6,367 nt of DNA from the NCBI GenBank assembly GCA_014729375.1, contig WJKA01000089.1, positions 1 through 6,367 of the forward strand. Direction: 5' to 3'. Positions 4,997 to 6,367 of this stretch are shown here, piece by piece. The notes beneath the pieces were generated by a model that saw only the letters and a program-made list of their open reading frames with translations, ran no database searches and had not been told where the DNA came from. Both the position numbers and the translations under genes were made by a program. The DNA is from Chitinivibrionales bacterium. Lineage in GTDB: Bacteria; Fibrobacterota; Chitinivibrionia; Chitinivibrionales; WJKA01. Position 1 is the stretch's first letter; every line of letters begins with the position of its first letter.

Positions 4997-6367
4997 ATGC
5001 CAAGATACCGCAAAGAGACGCTCGACCGCCGCGTACGCAACCAGGAGACGACAGAAGAGCTCCAAGTTGGTGAAGGTCGGCCGACGCATATTGCGGCTAT
5101 CGGAGTCCACTACTGGCAGCGAGACGCCCAGGTCCTGTGGGTCAACCACAACGGAGCGCGGGGCTGGACGCAGATCGGCGGCGCGATGCAAGAGCACGCC
5201 TTGCTCGGCGTGTGGCACAGCGACACGCTCACCGACGACCCCTCGAAGGGCTCTATCATCGTCGGCATACGCCACACGGACGGGCGCGAGTACTGGGACG
5301 AGCTGGCAGTCGGCCAGGAAGGGCAGGTGCTCACCGTCGTGGGAGGCAACGCCAGGTGGGCCGACGCGTCCGTGGGCACGCTGTCGTCGCACGCCCTCCT
5401 CGGGCCTTACCACGACGACACGCTGACGCGCGATCCGACGCGAGGCGCACTCGTCGTAGGCGTCTATACCAAGGCCGGAGCACGCTGGAGCAGGCTGGGC
5501 GTTGGCGGCAAAGACCAAGTGCTCATGAGTGACGGCTCAGACGTCTACTGGGCCGACTGCAACTGCGGCGCGGCAGGTACGACTACTTCGACGAGCAGTA
5601 CAACCACCTCAACGACGACTAGCACAAGCACCGTCACGAGCTCTAGCACTTCCACTACGACGACCGTCTCGACGTCTACCTCGACGTCTATCTCGACTAC
5701 GACCTGCCACGACTTCTTGAGTGCCCACCACTGCGATACGAAAGACCAAGCCGTTGTAAGAGGCGACATCGTGCGGGGGAGTAGCGACCCACTGTGGGAG
5801 CGCCTGCCTATTGGCAGTGCTGGTGACGTACTCAAGACGGACGGCGTTGACCCGTTTTGGGGGCCTGTGCCGACCACGTCTACCTCGACGACCTCAACAA
5901 GCACAACGACAACGACTACTATCTCGACGTCTACCTCTACAAGCGTCACTTTTTCAACCAGCACGTCTGTTTCGACGACGACGAGCACGACAACGACCGT
6001 CTCGACGAGTAGTTCGACGTCTATCTCTACCACAACCTGTCACAACCTGCTTGGGCCACAGCACTGTGATGCAGCGACAGACGCTCCCACGCGTGGCTCA
6101 GTCATCTATGCCAACTCTACTCCTGTCTGGGATGAGCTAGACCATCCGGGCGACAACTACCATTTTCAAACCGACGCAAGTGACGTCATCTGGAGCCAAG
6201 ACGTGCAAATGGCTGACGACCACTACGTGGGCATCAACGGTGGTGGTCGCTTCGTGTTCGACAGCACCCCGACTCCAGAAGAGATACGCATCGAGAGCGC
6301 CAACCTCGACCTCAACGCCAACGACCTTATCCTAGACTCGGACGGCGACACGTATCTGCATGTGACA
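4997..6367 (+). CDS. Modular tail fibre protein, N-terminal 457 residues (3' end outside window)
   Basis: The frame is open from the ATG at 4997 to the last base, 457 codons without a stop. Four copies of a phage-fibre module of about 50-57 residues are visible, with the pattern H-x-L-L-x3-H-x-D...P-x-R/K-G...W...L...G...W: residues 67-123, 132-187, 238-292 and 349-399. Copies 3 and 4 each begin C-H-x6-H-C-D (237 and 348) and are each preceded by a Thr/Ser tract (195-236 and 293-347). Residues 400-457 start a beta-rich region (YVGINGGGRFVFDSTP) typical of fibre shafts. Copies 1 and 2 share long similar strings (GVWHSDTLTDDPSKG and GPYHDDTLTRDPTRG). The likely role is a trimeric side or tip fibre for host recognition. 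AGGA at 4983-4986 is a weak ribosome site 10 nt upstream, with a TTTTCAA heptamer filling the spacer. The gene starts 12 nt after the hub stop. Confidence 0.75.
   Translation, partial: MPRYRKETLDRRVRNQETTEELQVGEGRPTHIAAIGVHYWQRDAQVLWVNHNGARGWTQIGGAMQEHALLGVWHSDTLTDDPSKGSIIVGIRHTDGREYWDELAVGQEGQVLTVVGGNARWADASVGTLSSHALLGPYHDDTLTRDPTRGALVVGVYTKAGARWSRLGVGGKDQVLMSDGSDVYWADCNCGAAGTTTSTSSTTTSTTTSTSTVTSSSTSTTTTVSTSTSTSISTTTCHDFLSAHHCDTKDQAVVRGDIVRGSSDPLWERLPIGSAGDVLKTDGVDPFWGPVPTTSTSTTSTSTTTTTTISTSTSTSVTFSTSTSVSTTTSTTTTVSTSSSTSISTTTCHNLLGPQHCDAATDAPTRGSVIYANSTPVWDELDHPGDNYHFQTDASDVIWSQDVQMADDHYVGINGGGRFVFDSTPTPEEIRIESANLDLNANDLILDSDGDTYLHVT
5579..5704 (+). repeat. Thr/Ser tract 1 in the fibre gene
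   Basis: Residues 195-236 of the fibre are Thr and Ser with two Val and one Ile. The tract separates module 2, which ends in C-N-C-G-A-A-G, from module 3, which begins C-H. Its last residues (VSTSTSTSISTTTCH) match the end of tract 2 (VSTSSSTSISTTTCH) with one change. Confidence 0.9.
5873..6037 (+). repeat. Thr/Ser tract 2 in the fibre gene
   Basis: Residues 293-347 of the fibre are Thr and Ser with scattered Ile, Val and one Phe; the Phe lies in a TTTTCAA heptamer at 5951-5957. The tract links module 3 to module 4. Tract plus following module repeats with a period of 333 nt (111 residues), measured between the Cys codons at 5705 and 6038. Confidence 0.9.

Larger units (their letters stand above)
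2288..6169 (+). repeat. Dispersed heptamer TTTTCAA, nine copies, + strand only
   Basis: Exact copies lie at 2288-2294, 2303-2309, 2474-2480, 3052-3058, 4105-4111, 4238-4244, 4987-4993, 5951-5957 and 6163-6169. The reverse complement TTGAAAA was not seen. Only one other TTTT run was found in the window (near 5826). In coding copies the heptamer is read as Phe-Ser (six) or Phe-Gln (two), and the copy at 4987 is intergenic, so it is a DNA- or RNA-level signal rather than a protein motif. Five copies are preceded by A or GA, giving an ATTTTCAA tendency. The role is unknown. Confidence 0.75.

Noticed and set aside
4754..5518. 254-residue - strand ORF
   Set aside because: Rich in Arg and Ala, without a recognisable domain, and opposite the well-supported hub and fibre genes.
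5545..6033. 162-residue - strand ORF rich in Val and Leu
   Set aside because: Same antisense shadow of the two fibre Thr/Ser tracts and the module between them.
4997..6367. Diversity-generating retroelement target in the fibre gene
   Set aside because: No reverse transcriptase, no template repeat and no AAC-rich variable region seen in the window.

Overview
The window looks like part of the tail-morphogenesis module of a tailed (siphovirus-type) bacteriophage or prophage. Everything supportable is on the + strand: five clear structural genes plus one small ORF, separated by gaps of 3 to 12 nt or by short start/stop overlaps. No stretch over 300 bases lacks a gene. I saw no tRNA, rRNA, CRISPR array, transposase, integrase or terminator. 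Base composition is GC-rich by eye. Most genes have Shine-Dalgarno sites (GGAGG-type), which suggests a bacterial host; the host phylum cannot be fixed from this window. Family assignments come from recognising sequence patterns, not from a search.

Layout. 1-780 is the C-terminal end of a tape measure protein. 784-2286 is a distal tail (Dit-like) protein that carries an 80-residue Thr/Ser tract at its N terminus and an inserted beta-type domain. 2276-2503 is a 75-residue ORF with a twin-arginine-like N terminus. 2500-3525 is a fibre or receptor-binding-like protein. 3533-4984 is a Gp37-like (ReqiPepy6 type) tail hub protein ending in a 97-residue Thr/Ser tail. 4997 to the window end is the N-terminal part of a modular tail fibre in which about 50-residue modules are separated by two further Thr/Ser tracts. 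Together these would form the tail tip: the tape measure sets tube length, Dit and hub cap the tube, and the fibre proteins reach the host.

Three things are not explained by an ordinary tail module. First, nearly pure Thr/Ser tracts occur in three different tail-tip proteins and each is followed by a Cys. Second, the heptamer TTTTCAA occurs nine times on the + strand and not at all on the - strand. It is absent from the first 2287 bases and accounts for nine of the ten TTTT runs in the window; several copies lie at gene or domain junctions. Third, the small Tat-like ORF is wedged between Dit and the fibre gene, with a perfect 15-bp tandem duplication at its start. A TATAAT hexamer 6 nt upstream of the hub start codon, with no Shine-Dalgarno, also suggests a leaderless internal promoter.
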